A stretch of DNA of 48,401 bases from an uncultured Lachnospiraceae bacterium (GTDB taxonomy: Bacteria > Bacillota > Clostridia > Lachnospirales > Lachnospiraceae), in NCBI GenBank assembly GCA_910588865.1, contig CAJUSJ010000024.1:1-48401 (forward strand), in the 5' to 3' direction. This document shows, in pieces, positions 1 through 9,567 of this stretch (within the stretch, counting starts at the first letter, position 1; each line of letters begins with the position of its first letter). The notes below the pieces were generated by a model, which worked only from the letters and a program-made list of their open reading frames with translations, was not told the origin of the DNA and did no database searches. The translations under genes and the position numbers were made by a program.

Positions 1-47
1 CCTCTGCGTCCCGAACGCAGCGCTCTACCAAACTGAGCCACGCCTCG
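1..47 (-). tRNA. tRNA-Pro (anticodon CGG), 5' part only
   Basis: Read on the minus strand, the edge of the window gives a 7-nt acceptor 5' strand (CGAGGCG), a D arm with GCTC/GAGC stem and a GGTA-type D loop, and a complete anticodon arm CTGCG-TTCGGGA-CGCAG. In the 7-nt loop, positions 34-36 are CGG, which reads the proline codon CCG. The variable loop, T arm and acceptor 3' strand lie outside the window. A strong promoter sits just upstream (59-87). Confidence 0.9.
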
Positions 48-58
48 ATACCTTCCAT

Positions 59-87
59 AGTATAATATAAATTGTCGAAATTGTCAA
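59..87 (-). promoter_or_regulatory. Sigma-A promoter of the tRNA-Pro gene
   Basis: On the minus strand TTGACA (82-87) and TATACT (59-64) are separated by exactly 17 nt, a near-consensus vegetative promoter. The tRNA 5' end lies about 12 nt after the -10 box. It lies just downstream of the polC stop, so the tRNA has its own start. Confidence 0.85.
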
Positions 88-121
88 CAGAATTTTGAAA
101 AATTTTTCATCCCTCTCATTT

Positions 122-3100
122 TCAGGCAAAATCAAAGAGAGACAGCTGATTGGACTCCGGCAGGTCCCCCAAAAGCCCCAGATCCGCCATCAGGTCGCAG
201 ATGGTCTTGCTGACCTTGGTCCGGTTGCGGAAATCCTCCCGGGACAGGAATACACCATCTTTCACCGCGTCCACCACTCCGTCGGCGGCCTTGTCCCCCA
301 TGCCGTCGATGCTGGCTAAGGAGGGCATTAACTTATTTCCAATGATTTGAAAATCCCTGGCCCTGGCTGTATAAATATCAATGGGCTGGAATTCAAAGCC
401 CCTGGCGTACATCTCCTGGACGACTCTCATATCCCGCAGGGTGTCCTGTTCTTTCTTTGACAGGGAGTCTGCCCGCTTTTTATAGTCTGCCAGGTAATAC
501 TCCAGTTTGTCCCTGCCCTGGCACATGATCTCGTAGTTGAAGGCGCTGGCGCGGATGCTGAAAAAGGCCGCGTAGTAGGCAAGGGGATAGAACACCTTGC
601 AGTAGGCGATGCGCCAGGCCATCATCACATAGGCCGCCGCGTGGGCCTTCGGGAACATGTACTTGATCTTTAAACAGGAATCAATGTACCACTGGGGGAC
701 ATCGTGGGCCAGCATGGCCTGGATCCAGTCCGGCTTCAGCCCTTTCCCTTTACGCACCGACTCCATGATGGTGAAGGAAAGCCCCTCCTCCATGCCTTTC
801 TGGATTAAGTAGACCATGATGTCGTCTCGGCAACAGATAGCGGTCTGGATGGTGGCCTGGCCGCTGAGGATCAGATCCTTGGCATTTCCCAGCCACACGT
901 CTGTGCCGTGGGCCAGGCCCGCGATCCTCACAAGATCGGAAAAATATTTGGGCTTGGCGTCTAAAAGCATCTGCATGGCAAAATCCGTACCAAACTCCGG
1001 CACCCCCAAAGCGCCCAGGGGACAGCCGCCAATGTCATCCGGCGTGACCCCCAGGGCGGAGGTGTTCTGAAACAGGGACATGACCTCTTTACAGTCCAGA
1101 GGGATATCCTTCACAGGGTCTAAGCCGGTGAGATCCTGGAGCATACGGATCATGGTGGGATCATCGTGCCCCAGGATGTCCAGCTTCAGCAGGTTGTGGT
1201 CAATGGAGTGATAGTCAAAATGTGTTGTGATGGTTGTGGTGGTCATATCGTTGGCAGGATGCTGCACAGGGGTGAAGGAGTAGATCTCCTCTCCCACAGG
1301 CAGGACCACGATTCCTCCCGGGTGCTGTCCCGTAGTCCGGCGCACACCTACGCAGCCCTGGACGATGCGGTTGATCTCGCAGTTGCGCTTCCGGTTTCCC
1401 CGCTCCTCATAATAATTTTTTACATAGCCGTAAGCGGTCTTGTCGGCCAGGGTTCCGATGGTTCCCGCCCGGAAGGTCTGCCCTTTTCCGAATATGACCT
1501 CCGTGTAGTCGTGAGCATGGCTCTGGTACTCTCCGGAAAAGTTTAAGTCAATATCCGGCTCCTTGTCCCCTTTAAAGCCAAGGAAGGTCTCAAAAGGAAT
1601 GTCATGGCCATCCTTTCCCATGAGAGTCCCGCACTTTGGGCATTCCTTGTCAGGCATATCGCACCCGGACATGCCGGCAAATTTTTTCACATCCTCTGAG
1701 TCAAAATCAGAGTAATGACAGTGGGGACAATAATAGTGAGGGCTTAAGGGGTTCACCTCCGTGATCCCTGACATGGTGGCCACCAGGGACGAACCCACGG
1801 ACCCCCGGGAGCCTACCAGGTAGCCGTCCTCGTTGGACTTCCACACCAGCTTCTGCGCGATGATGTACATGACCGCGAACCCGTTGGAGATAATGGAATT
1901 CAGCTCTCTCTCCAGCCGCTCCACCACGATCGCCGGGAGATCATCCCCGTAGAGCTCGTGGGCCCGGTTGTAGCAGATATCCCTCAGGGTCTCGTCGGAG
2001 TTATCGATAACCGGCGGGCACTTGTCAGGGCGGACCGGGGAGATTCTCTCACACTGGTCCGCGATCCTTCTGGTGTTGGTGATGACCACCTCCTCGGCCT
2101 TGTCCGGTCCCAGATATTCGAATTCCGCCAGCATCTCCTCCGTGGTCCGCAGATACAGAGGCGCCTGGTCATCACTGTCCTTAAATCCTTTTCCCGCCAT
2201 GATGATGCGGCGGTACACCTCATCCTCGGGATTGAGGAAATGGACGTCGCAGGTGGCGCACACAGGCTTGCCAAACCGCTCTCCCAGCCCCACGATCCGC
2301 CTGTTTAGATCTTTTAGATCTTCCTCGCTTGTGACCGTGCTGTTCTCGTCCCTGAGCATAAACGCGTTATTGCCAAGAGGCTGGATCTCCAGGTAATCAT
2401 AAAAGTTTACGATCCTCCCCAGCTCCTTTTCCGGAACGCCCCTGAGCAGGGCCTGGTAAAGCTCCCCGGCCTCACAGGCAGAGCCGATGATCAGCCCTTC
2501 CCGGTATTTGTCCAGAAGGCTTTTGGGGATTCTGGGGGTCCTGTGGAAATAGTTGATGTGGGACCAGGACACCAGCCTGTAAAGGTTGGTCCTGCCAACA
2601 TCATTTTTCGCCAGGATGATCACATGGTAGGATGGCAGCTTCTTGATCCCCTCCGCGTCCAGTTCGCTTAAGCGGTTCAGCTGGTCTAAGGAGGTCATAT
2701 CCCGCTCCTTGAGCATTTTCAAAAAGGCCACAAAGATCCAGGCAGTGGCCTCCGCGTCGTCCACGGCCCTGTGATGGTTTTCCAGAGAAATGTTCAGCGC
2801 TTTTGCCACCGTATCCAGCTTATAACGGTTCAGCTGAGGAAGCAGGACCCTTGCAAGGGATACGGTGTCCAGAACCGTGGGGTTAAACTCAAGGCCAAGA
2901 TCCCCGGCATTTTTGGAGATAAAGCTGATGTCAAAGGAGGCATTGTGAGCCACCAAGGCCGCGCCCTCGCAGAATTTCAGGAAACGGGGCAGGACATGGT
3001 CGATCTTAGGAGCGGAGATTACCATGGAATCGTTGATCTTTGTCAGCTGCTCAATGCGGAACGGGATCGGTTCGTCAGGGTTTACAAAGGAGCTGAACCG

Positions 3101-4594
3101 GTCCACGATCTTGCCCTGCTCCATTCTGACGGCACCGATCTCGATGATCCTGTTGGATATTGGGCTGAAGCCTGTGGTCTCGATGTCAAACACCACATAG
3201 GGGTCGTCGAAAGACTGTCCCTGACCGTTCTCCACCAGCTGCTTCTGGTCATCTACCAGGTATCCCTCCACCCCGTAGAGAATCTTGAAGGCATCGTCCT
3301 TGTCCACCGCGTGGCTGGCGTCGGGAAACGCCTGAACACATCCATGGTCTGTCACCGCTATGGCCGGCATCCCCCACTTTTTGGCCTGTTTGATGATATC
3401 CTTTATATCGGAAACCCCATCCATATCGCTCATCTTGGTGTGGCAGTGGAGCTCCACCCGCTTTGTCAGGCTGTTGTCCGCGCGCTGTCCTGTAAAATCT
3501 TCGCACTTTTTCATGCCGGTTACGGAGCCGATGGTCAGTTCTCCGTCAAACTTGTCAATGGTGGTCATGCCTTTCAGCTTGAGAAATTGTCCGGACACCA
3601 CTCCCTTGTTGATATCCTCTAAGGCCTCTTCCCTGGCAAAGATCTTTACCGTGATGGTGTCAGTAAAATCCGTGATATCAAAAATAACAATGGTCTTTCC
3701 GCTGTTTAAAAGGCGGCTGTCGGTGTGAATGATCTTTCCCCGGATAGTAACCTCCCCCATCTCGCCGCCGATATCCTTGATGGGAATAAAATCATCCTCA
3801 AAATCCCGGCCGTAGAGCACATCGGGATTGTCGCTTTTCCTCTGATAGGAGCCGAATCTGCGGTTTGGGGCGGGATTTTGGGAAGCCTCCCCGGTTCTTG
3901 CCCCTCCAAAACCTTTCCGCTGGTTCTCTGGATTCTTCCCCTGCCCCGGGTTTAGAGCCGACGGCTTTCTGGCTGCAGCGTCCCCTGCTTCCTGCTCTGG
4001 GCTGGCTTCCGTCACAGAGCGGTTTTTGAGGCGTTCCTCAATCTCTCTTTGAACCTGTGCCTGTCTCTGCTGGATTAAAGGTTCTTCCGAGGTCTTTACA
4101 TACTCATACTCAACCGTGACAGGCAGGCCGCACCGCTGGTGGAATACTTTTTCCAGAACCCGTTTTAAATCTCCGGTTTTCTCTCTTAAAACCACATTGT
4201 CCTCCACGGTCATCCTCAGCACATTGTCCATGGGAAAGCTGCACTGGGCTTTCTTCAGGATGTTGTGTTCCACGATGCTGTAGCTTTTCAGCTCATGGAG
4301 CAGGCTGTCTTTGTAGGCACGGAGGAGTTTCTCCGGATTATACTGCTCTGACAGGGTATATTTCTCTATGATCTTGATGGTCAGCTGTTTGCCCGGAAAC
4401 AGCTGATCCCGGATCCCTCGTTCCAGAGAAAAGATGTTTTTCTTGTGGATCAGTCTGGAGCTGTTGATATAAACGCGGATGGAGCTTCTGTCCCTGGGAG
4501 AGGAGACCCGCTCCACCTCCACCAGCTTTAAAAGCTCCTCCATCTCTGCCGTCATATGCAGATCAGGAAATACTTCCAGAAATTTTTTTGCCAT
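122..4594 (-). CDS. polC: DNA polymerase III alpha subunit, PolC type
   Basis: Replicative polymerase of low-GC Gram-positive bacteria, with built-in 3'-5' exonuclease. The 1490 residues are usual for PolC. An N-terminal region (1-180) and a charged, proline-rich linker (about 180-250) precede an OB-fold segment (about 265-370). A PHP domain starts near 380 (HCHTKMSD, AVTDHG). A DEDD exonuclease inserted in PHP starts at DIETTG (469-474), and the polymerase core follows (GSRGSVGSS near 928, DIDLNF 1014-1019 with catalytic Asp). Cys pairs CPHC and CPKC (about 957-988) fit the zinc site of PolC. The start ATG has AGAGGTGA upstream and lies 4 nt after the ispG stop, so this is the last gene of the pyrH-to-polC operon. 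Confidence 0.98.
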   Translation of the reverse strand: MAKKFLEVFPDLHMTAEMEELLKLVEVERVSSPRDRSSIRVYINSSRLIHKKNIFSLERGIRDQLFPGKQLTIKIIEKYTLSEQYNPEKLLRAYKDSLLHELKSYSIVEHNILKKAQCSFPMDNVLRMTVEDNVVLREKTGDLKRVLEKVFHQRCGLPVTVEYEYVKTSEEPLIQQRQAQVQREIEERLKNRSVTEASPEQEAGDAAARKPSALNPGQGKNPENQRKGFGGARTGEASQNPAPNRRFGSYQRKSDNPDVLYGRDFEDDFIPIKDIGGEMGEVTIRGKIIHTDSRLLNSGKTIVIFDITDFTDTITVKIFAREEALEDINKGVVSGQFLKLKGMTTIDKFDGELTIGSVTGMKKCEDFTGQRADNSLTKRVELHCHTKMSDMDGVSDIKDIIKQAKKWGMPAIAVTDHGCVQAFPDASHAVDKDDAFKILYGVEGYLVDDQKQLVENGQGQSFDDPYVVFDIETTGFSPISNRIIEIGAVRMEQGKIVDRFSSFVNPDEPIPFRIEQLTKINDSMVISAPKIDHVLPRFLKFCEGAALVAHNASFDISFISKNAGDLGLEFNPTVLDTVSLARVLLPQLNRYKLDTVAKALNISLENHHRAVDDAEATAWIFVAFLKMLKERDMTSLDQLNRLSELDAEGIKKLPSYHVIILAKNDVGRTNLYRLVSWSHINYFHRTPRIPKSLLDKYREGLIIGSACEAGELYQALLRGVPEKELGRIVNFYDYLEIQPLGNNAFMLRDENSTVTSEEDLKDLNRRIVGLGERFGKPVCATCDVHFLNPEDEVYRRIIMAGKGFKDSDDQAPLYLRTTEEMLAEFEYLGPDKAEEVVITNTRRIADQCERISPVRPDKCPPVIDNSDETLRDICYNRAHELYGDDLPAIVVERLERELNSIISNGFAVMYIIAQKLVWKSNEDGYLVGSRGSVGSSLVATMSGITEVNPLSPHYYCPHCHYSDFDSEDVKKFAGMSGCDMPDKECPKCGTLMGKDGHDIPFETFLGFKGDKEPDIDLNFSGEYQSHAHDYTEVIFGKGQTFRAGTIGTLADKTAYGYVKNYYEERGNRKRNCEINRIVQGCVGVRRTTGQHPGGIVVLPVGEEIYSFTPVQHPANDMTTTTITTHFDYHSIDHNLLKLDILGHDDPTMIRMLQDLTGLDPVKDIPLDCKEVMSLFQNTSALGVTPDDIGGCPLGALGVPEFGTDFAMQMLLDAKPKYFSDLVRIAGLAHGTDVWLGNAKDLILSGQATIQTAICCRDDIMVYLIQKGMEEGLSFTIMESVRKGKGLKPDWIQAMLAHDVPQWYIDSCLKIKYMFPKAHAAAYVMMAWRIAYCKVFYPLAYYAAFFSIRASAFNYEIMCQGRDKLEYYLADYKKRADSLSKKEQDTLRDMRVVQEMYARGFEFQPIDIYTARARDFQIIGNKLMPSLASIDGMGDKAADGVVDAVKDGVFLSREDFRNRTKVSKTICDLMADLGLLGDLPESNQLSLFDFA

Positions 4595-4598
4595 TTGG

Positions 4599-5666
4599 TC
4601 ACCTCTGACTGAATCTCAGTTTTAGAAGTTCTTCTCTCAGGGCAGGAAGAAGCTCTGACTCGGGAAGCTTCTTTATGATCTCCCCTTTCCTTATGAGAAG
4701 TCCTTCCCCCACGCCGCCCGCGATGCCAAGATCCGCCTCCCGGGCCTCTCCGGGGCCGTTGACCGCGCAGCCCATAACCGCCACCTTCACGTCCAGGTCG
4801 TCAAATTCAGAGACCATGGTCTCTGTCTTGGCGGCAAGACCGATTAAGTCGATCTGGGTTCTTCCGCAGGTGGGACAGGAGACAACCGTCACCCCGCCCT
4901 TCCTGAGACCTAATGTTTTCAGAATCAGTTTTGCCGATTTCACCTCTTCCATAGGCGCTCCGGTAAGGGACACGCGGATGGTGTCTCCGATGCCCTGATT
5001 TAAGATGATCCCCAGACCGATCGCGGATTTGATATTGCCTGAGGTGAGGGTCCCGGCTTCGGTGATCCCAACATGGAGGGGATACGCTGTGCGGGAGGCT
5101 ATGAGCTGGTGGGCCCTGACGCACATGAGCACATCCGAGGATTTGATGCTGATGACAAGATTGTCATAGCCCATGTCCTCAATAAGCTTTACCTTGTCAA
5201 GGGCGCTCTCCACAAGGCCTTCCGCCGTGACCCCGCCGTATTTTTGAAGCAGATTTTTTTCCAGAGAACCGCTGTTGACGCCTACCCGGATGGGGATTCC
5301 AAGCTCTCCCGCCTTGTCCACCACTGCCCTCACCCGTTCTTCGGAGCCAATGTTTCCCGGATTGATCCGTATCTTGTCAGCCCCATACTCCATGGCGGCA
5401 ATGGCCAGACGGTAATCAAAGTGGATATCCGCCACCAGAGGGATATGGATCTGTTTCTTGATCTCTTTCAGGCTTTGGGCTGCCTTCATGGTGGGAACCG
5501 CCACCCGGATGATTTGGCACCCAGCCTTTTCAAGCTCCAGGATCTGCTCCACGGTTCCTGTGATATCCTCTGTCTTTGTGTTGCACATGGATTGGATGAG
5601 GATGGGGTTCCCTCCTCCGATGACCTGGTCCCCGATCCTCACGGTCCTTGTAGCTTTTCTGCTCAT
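4599..5666 (-). CDS. ispG: 4-hydroxy-3-methylbut-2-enyl diphosphate synthase (MEP pathway)
   Basis: IspG/GcpE is an Fe-S enzyme that converts 2-C-methyl-erythritol 2,4-cyclodiphosphate to HMBPP, the penultimate MEP-pathway step. The 355-residue length is that of the short bacterial form. The TIM-barrel N-terminal half carries the family signature (GNPILIQSMCNT, ADIHFDYRLA). The C-terminal half carries the cluster cysteines in SCPTCGRT and MGCAVNGPGEA. It lies between rseP and polC, with dxr two genes upstream, so two MEP steps share the operon. Confidence 0.97.
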   Translation of the reverse strand: MSRKATRTVRIGDQVIGGGNPILIQSMCNTKTEDITGTVEQILELEKAGCQIIRVAVPTMKAAQSLKEIKKQIHIPLVADIHFDYRLAIAAMEYGADKIRINPGNIGSEERVRAVVDKAGELGIPIRVGVNSGSLEKNLLQKYGGVTAEGLVESALDKVKLIEDMGYDNLVISIKSSDVLMCVRAHQLIASRTAYPLHVGITEAGTLTSGNIKSAIGLGIILNQGIGDTIRVSLTGAPMEEVKSAKLILKTLGLRKGGVTVVSCPTCGRTQIDLIGLAAKTETMVSEFDDLDVKVAVMGCAVNGPGEAREADLGIAGGVGEGLLIRKGEIIKKLPESELLPALREELLKLRFSQR

Positions 5667-5694
5667 AGCGTATTTTCAACCTTTTCCTTTCTCG

Positions 5695-6750
5695 TTATCT
5701 GAAAAACAGGGAAGCGATATCATTGAACAGCACGAACACCATCAGGCACATAAGGACCACCATGCCTGCCATGTGAACCATACCCTCTTTTTCCTTGTCC
5801 ACAGGTTTTCCCCGCAGCGCCTCCACAAAGAGAAACACGAGGCGGCCTCCATCAAGGGCAGGGATGGGGAGCAGGTTCATGACACCCAAATTGGCGCTTA
5901 AGAGAACGCAGAGATTTACCAGGTTCAAAACAACCATCTCCATACCGTACTGACGGTTCTCCTCCACGGTCTCGTCGATAATGCTGACCATGCGCACCGG
6001 TCCCGCGATGTCGTCGGCACCTACCTGGCCCTGGAACATCATCAGGATGCCGCGGACAGCGGTCTTGATCCAGTACACAACCTCATAGGCGCTGTATTTT
6101 ATTGTGTCCATTACTCCTGTCACTGGTTCCCGGTAGGCGCTGGCCTGGATCCCCAGCATATAGGAATGGTATTCCTCCGAGTATTTTGGCACCAGTCGGG
6201 CCGTCCGGGTTTGTGTGGAACCGTCCGGCAGGGTTCTGCGGTACTGGATATCCACTGGATCTGAGGGGTGCGTCATCATATACATGGTAATATCCCGGTA
6301 CACCACGATCCTCTCCCTGTTTATCCTGGTGATCAGATCACCTGCCTCCAATCCCGCCTCCTGGGCCGGAAGTCCGTCAATGACCCCTATAAGCCTTGGG
6401 GAATCATGACCCGCGGAGTGGATGATTACCAGGGCGAGAAAAAACGCCAGGATAAAATTAAACACTGGTCCCGCGGCGATGACGGCGATTCTGGACCACA
6501 CTGGCTTATTGTTAAAGGCTCTGGGGTCCGAGGCGTCTTCATCCTCCCCCAGCATCATGCAGGAGCCTCCAAAGGGCAGGATCTTAATGGAATACCTGGT
6601 TTCTCCTCCATTAAAACTGAAAAGCCTGGGGCCCATGCCGATTGAGAACTCCAGCACACCGATACCGCACTTTTTTGCTACTATAAAATGTCCAAACTCA
6701 TGGATCAGGATGATCATCCCAAACACAAGAATCGCAACAATAAAGCTCAT
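5695..6750 (-). CDS. rseP: Site-2 protease, RIP zinc metalloprotease RseP/RasP
   Basis: Membrane-embedded protease that cleaves substrates within the bilayer, typically anti-sigma factors and leftover signal peptides. The HExxH zinc motif lies in the first membrane segment (ILIHEFGHFIVAKK, His17/Glu18/His21 from the chosen start). A PDZ domain follows in the middle (GLEAGDLITRINRERI). The second metal motif is near the C-terminus (NLLPIPALDGGRLVF). The reading frame is open upstream to 6819, but the ATG at 6750 has AAGGAAGG in front and gives a normal 351-residue protein starting in the first membrane helix. It follows dxr by 34 nt. Confidence 0.96.
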   Translation of the reverse strand: MSFIVAILVFGMIILIHEFGHFIVAKKCGIGVLEFSIGMGPRLFSFNGGETRYSIKILPFGGSCMMLGEDEDASDPRAFNNKPVWSRIAVIAAGPVFNFILAFFLALVIIHSAGHDSPRLIGVIDGLPAQEAGLEAGDLITRINRERIVVYRDITMYMMTHPSDPVDIQYRRTLPDGSTQTRTARLVPKYSEEYHSYMLGIQASAYREPVTGVMDTIKYSAYEVVYWIKTAVRGILMMFQGQVGADDIAGPVRMVSIIDETVEENRQYGMEMVVLNLVNLCVLLSANLGVMNLLPIPALDGGRLVFLFVEALRGKPVDKEKEGMVHMAGMVVLMCLMVFVLFNDIASLFFR

Positions 6751-6784
6751 ATTTTCGTCCTTCCTTGTATTATAAGTATGGTCT

Positions 6785-7945
6785 TCACCTGCCTGCCTTC
6801 TTTCCCGAAATCCCGGCAAGCAGCTGCCTGGTCTGTCTTTCCGCCTCCAGAATCTGTTCCACGTCAGGGGCGTCTATGACCTGATGGGCCCTCATGGCCT
6901 CCTCGATCATGTCCGTGATCTCCAGGTAGGAGATCCGGCGGTTTAAAAATTCGCTGACCGCGTATTCATTGGCAGCGTTGAAGACCACCGGCAGGGAGCC
7001 GCCTCTCCTTCCCGCCTCATAGGCCAGGGCCAGGCCCCGGAAATTCTCCGGATCCGGCGGTTCAAAGGTAATCTGTCCCATGGACCCAAAGTCCAGTCTA
7101 TCCCCGGGCAAAAAACGCCTCTCAGGATAATACAGGGCATACTGGATCGGAAGCTTCATGTCCGGTGTACCCAGCTGGGCCATGACCGCGCCGTCCTCGA
7201 ATTCCACCATGGAGTGTATTACGCTCTGAGGCTGAACCACCACCTGGATCTGGTCAAAGGTCACGTCAAAAAGCCACTTTGCCTCCATGACCTCCAATCC
7301 TTTGTTTACCATGGTGGAGGAATCGATGGTGATCTTCCTGCCCATGGACCAGTTGGGGTGCTTTAAGGCATCTTCCACCTGAACATCTTTCATCTCCTGT
7401 CTGGTACGTCCCCGGAAAGGACCGCCGGAAGCGGTCAGAAGGATCTTGTGGATCTTTCCTTTGCCTTCTCCGTTGAGGCACTGGAAGATCGCGCTGTGCT
7501 CGCTGTCCACCGGAAGGATCCGGACTCCCAGCTTCTTTGCCAGGGGCATGATGATGTGCCCCGCGGTCACCAGGGTCTCCTTGTTGGCCAGAGCGATGTC
7601 TTTTCCCGCTTCCATGGCAGCGATGGTGGGACGGATTCCGATCATGCCTACTACCGCCGTCACCACGGTCTGGGCCTTTGGTTCCGCGGCTGCCTCCATA
7701 AGGCCCTTCATGCCGGAGACGATCTTCACGTTCAGGTCCGCCACAAGACCTTTCAGTTCCAGGGCCTTTTTTTCATCCCACACACAGGCCAGAGCTGGCC
7801 TGAATTCCCGTATCTGCCGCTCCAGAAGGCCGATATTGCTGCCAGCCGCCAGGGCCGTAACCTGGATGTCCTTGTTATTTCTCACCACTTCCAGAGTCTG
7901 GGTCCCGATGGACCCGGTAGATCCCAGAATCCCTATGTTTTTCAT
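6785..7945 (-). CDS. dxr: 1-deoxy-D-xylulose 5-phosphate reductoisomerase
   Basis: NADPH-dependent first committed enzyme of the MEP isoprenoid pathway, forming MEP from DXP. The N-terminal NADPH fold begins KNIGILGSTGSIGTQTLEV. The middle carries the catalytic, metal-binding part (ILPVDSEHSAIFQCL, LTASGGPF, HPNWSMGRKITIDSSTMVNKG). Length 386 is typical. An SD (GGGAGG) precedes the ATG. It sits between cdsA and rseP, in the order common in clostridial genomes. Confidence 0.98.
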   Translation of the reverse strand: MKNIGILGSTGSIGTQTLEVVRNNKDIQVTALAAGSNIGLLERQIREFRPALACVWDEKKALELKGLVADLNVKIVSGMKGLMEAAAEPKAQTVVTAVVGMIGIRPTIAAMEAGKDIALANKETLVTAGHIIMPLAKKLGVRILPVDSEHSAIFQCLNGEGKGKIHKILLTASGGPFRGRTRQEMKDVQVEDALKHPNWSMGRKITIDSSTMVNKGLEVMEAKWLFDVTFDQIQVVVQPQSVIHSMVEFEDGAVMAQLGTPDMKLPIQYALYYPERRFLPGDRLDFGSMGQITFEPPDPENFRGLALAYEAGRRGGSLPVVFNAANEYAVSEFLNRRISYLEITDMIEEAMRAHQVIDAPDVEQILEAERQTRQLLAGISGKKAGR

Positions 7946-7962
7946 ATAAATCCTCCCATCTG

Positions 7963-8769
7963 TCAGACAATGCCCAGCAGCGTGATCACCAGATAAATGG
8001 CCGGCGCTGTAAAGATCATGCTGTCAAACCGGTCTAAGATCCCCCCGTGTCCGGGGATGAGATGGCCGTAGTCTTTTACCTGATGGTTTCTCTTGATGGC
8101 CGAGGCCGCCAGGTCTCCCACCTGGGAGATCATGGCCGCCACACCGCAGGCCAGGGCGCAGGCCAGACACGGGTTCTTTATCTCGATCATCTGGTGTCCC
8201 AGTAAAGCCGCGTACCCGTATCCCAGCACCGCTGACCCCAGAATCCCGCCTATGGCTCCTTCTATGGTCTTTTTGGGGCTGAGCACTGGGGTCATCTTGT
8301 GCTTTCCCAACAATTTTCCCGCACAGTAGGCGCAGGTGTCGCACCCCCAGGAACTGAAAAAGATCAGCCACACCAGATAGCCGCCGTCAGGCATCTGCCG
8401 CACCTGATACAAGTAGGACAGCATGATCCCCACATAGAACACACCGAAAAACGCTGCCGTGATCTCCTGGGTTTGGTATTTTGGAAATGTAAACACATAG
8501 AAGCTCATGAGGAACATCAGGGTCCCTATGGCCATCAGTGTCACATATCGGTGGCCGTCAAACCAGATAAGGCCATAGTAAAAGGCGCAGGATAAGTATC
8601 CGATGGCCGCGAGAGGAGTTTTCTCAATCTTTAGTACCCGGTACAGTTCAAACAGTCCCACCATGGAAACAGCGCCGTTTACCGCAAAAAGGATGCTCCC
8701 TCCGGCTCCCACTATGAGAACTGCCAGGATCACCAGGATGATTCCACTGATCAATCGGGTCGTAAACAT
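7963..8769 (-). CDS. cdsA: Phosphatidate cytidylyltransferase
   Basis: Integral membrane enzyme making CDP-diacylglycerol from phosphatidate and CTP, the branch point for phospholipid synthesis. The protein has 268 residues and roughly seven to eight hydrophobic segments. The CDP-alcohol signature is in the C-terminal third (SQVGDLAASAIKRNHQVKDYGHLIPGHGGILDRFDSM). An AAGGGGGG SD lies just before the ATG. It is 12 nt downstream of uppS, consistent with one transcript. Confidence 0.97.
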   Translation of the reverse strand: MFTTRLISGIILVILAVLIVGAGGSILFAVNGAVSMVGLFELYRVLKIEKTPLAAIGYLSCAFYYGLIWFDGHRYVTLMAIGTLMFLMSFYVFTFPKYQTQEITAAFFGVFYVGIMLSYLYQVRQMPDGGYLVWLIFFSSWGCDTCAYCAGKLLGKHKMTPVLSPKKTIEGAIGGILGSAVLGYGYAALLGHQMIEIKNPCLACALACGVAAMISQVGDLAASAIKRNHQVKDYGHLIPGHGGILDRFDSMIFTAPAIYLVITLLGIV

Positions 8770-8781
8770 ATGATACCCCCC

Positions 8782-9504
8782 TTACGCCTTTATTCTTCCG
8801 CCAAATCTGCGCTCTCTGCTATTATACGCGATGATGGCTTTTTCTAATTCTTCCTGATTGAAATCAGGCCACAGACAGTCTGTGATATAAAGTTCCGAGT
8901 AGGCCAGCTGCCACAGAAGATAATTGGAAAGCCTCAGCTCCCCGCTGGTGCGGATCATCAGATCCGGATCCGGTATATCCGCTGTGTCTAAATAGGAGGC
9001 AAATGCCGCCTCATCCAGGGAAGAGGGATCCTCTCCTGATTTCTGGTAGTCCAGAATCAGATTTCTGGCCGCCCTGACGATCTCATCCCTGCCGCCATAG
9101 TTGATGGCGATGATAAAGTTCATGCCGGTGTTGTCCTTTGTCCCTGTTTCCAGATCATGGATCCCTTTGACGATGTCAGGGGCAAAGCGGCTTTTCTCTC
9201 CGATCATCTTCACCTTCACGTTGTTGGCGGAGGCAATCTTTAGGAGGCGCACCATGTAGTAGCGGAACAGCTGCATCAGCGCCCCCACCTCCTCCTGGGA
9301 GCGTTTCCAGTTCTCTGTGGAAAATCCGTATACTGTAAAATACCGGATCCCTGTGTCGGAGGCGATCCTCACCATCTTCTCCAGGGTCTCGCAGCCTGCC
9401 TTGTGGCCCATGGCCCGGGGGATCCCTTTTCTTTTCGCCCAGCGGCCGTTGCCATCCAGGATCACGGCGACATGCTGCGGTATTGCCATATTTTCTAAGC
9501 TCAT
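8782..9504 (-). CDS. uppS: Undecaprenyl diphosphate synthase (cis-prenyltransferase)
   Basis: Condenses isopentenyl diphosphate onto farnesyl diphosphate to make the C55 lipid carrier for peptidoglycan and wall polymers. The family signature is complete: HVAVILDGNGRWAKRKG near the N-terminus with the catalytic Asp, YGFSTENWKRS, and DLMIRTSGELRLSNYLLWQ near the C-terminus. The frame stays open to 9567, abutting frr, but the ATG at 9504 has a clear AAGGAG and gives the usual 240-residue length. It uses isoprenoid precursors from the dxr/ispG route in the same operon. Confidence 0.97.
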   Translation of the reverse strand: MSLENMAIPQHVAVILDGNGRWAKRKGIPRAMGHKAGCETLEKMVRIASDTGIRYFTVYGFSTENWKRSQEEVGALMQLFRYYMVRLLKIASANNVKVKMIGEKSRFAPDIVKGIHDLETGTKDNTGMNFIIAINYGGRDEIVRAARNLILDYQKSGEDPSSLDEAAFASYLDTADIPDPDLMIRTSGELRLSNYLLWQLAYSELYITDCLWPDFNQEELEKAIIAYNSRERRFGGRIKA

Positions 9505-9567
9505 CGTGTCTCCTTGTCCCTTTACGCACACAGGGGCAGGTATGTATATCTCCCGCCCCCGCATCAT

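Noticed and set aside
100..121. AT palindrome TGAAAAATTTTTCA after polC as terminator
   Set aside because: Only A-T pairs, which give an unstable stem; read-through to the tRNA or another end signal cannot be excluded.
2771..3622. 283-codon plus-strand frame opposite polC
   Set aside because: Antisense to the PHP/exonuclease part of an intact polC; no independent evidence.
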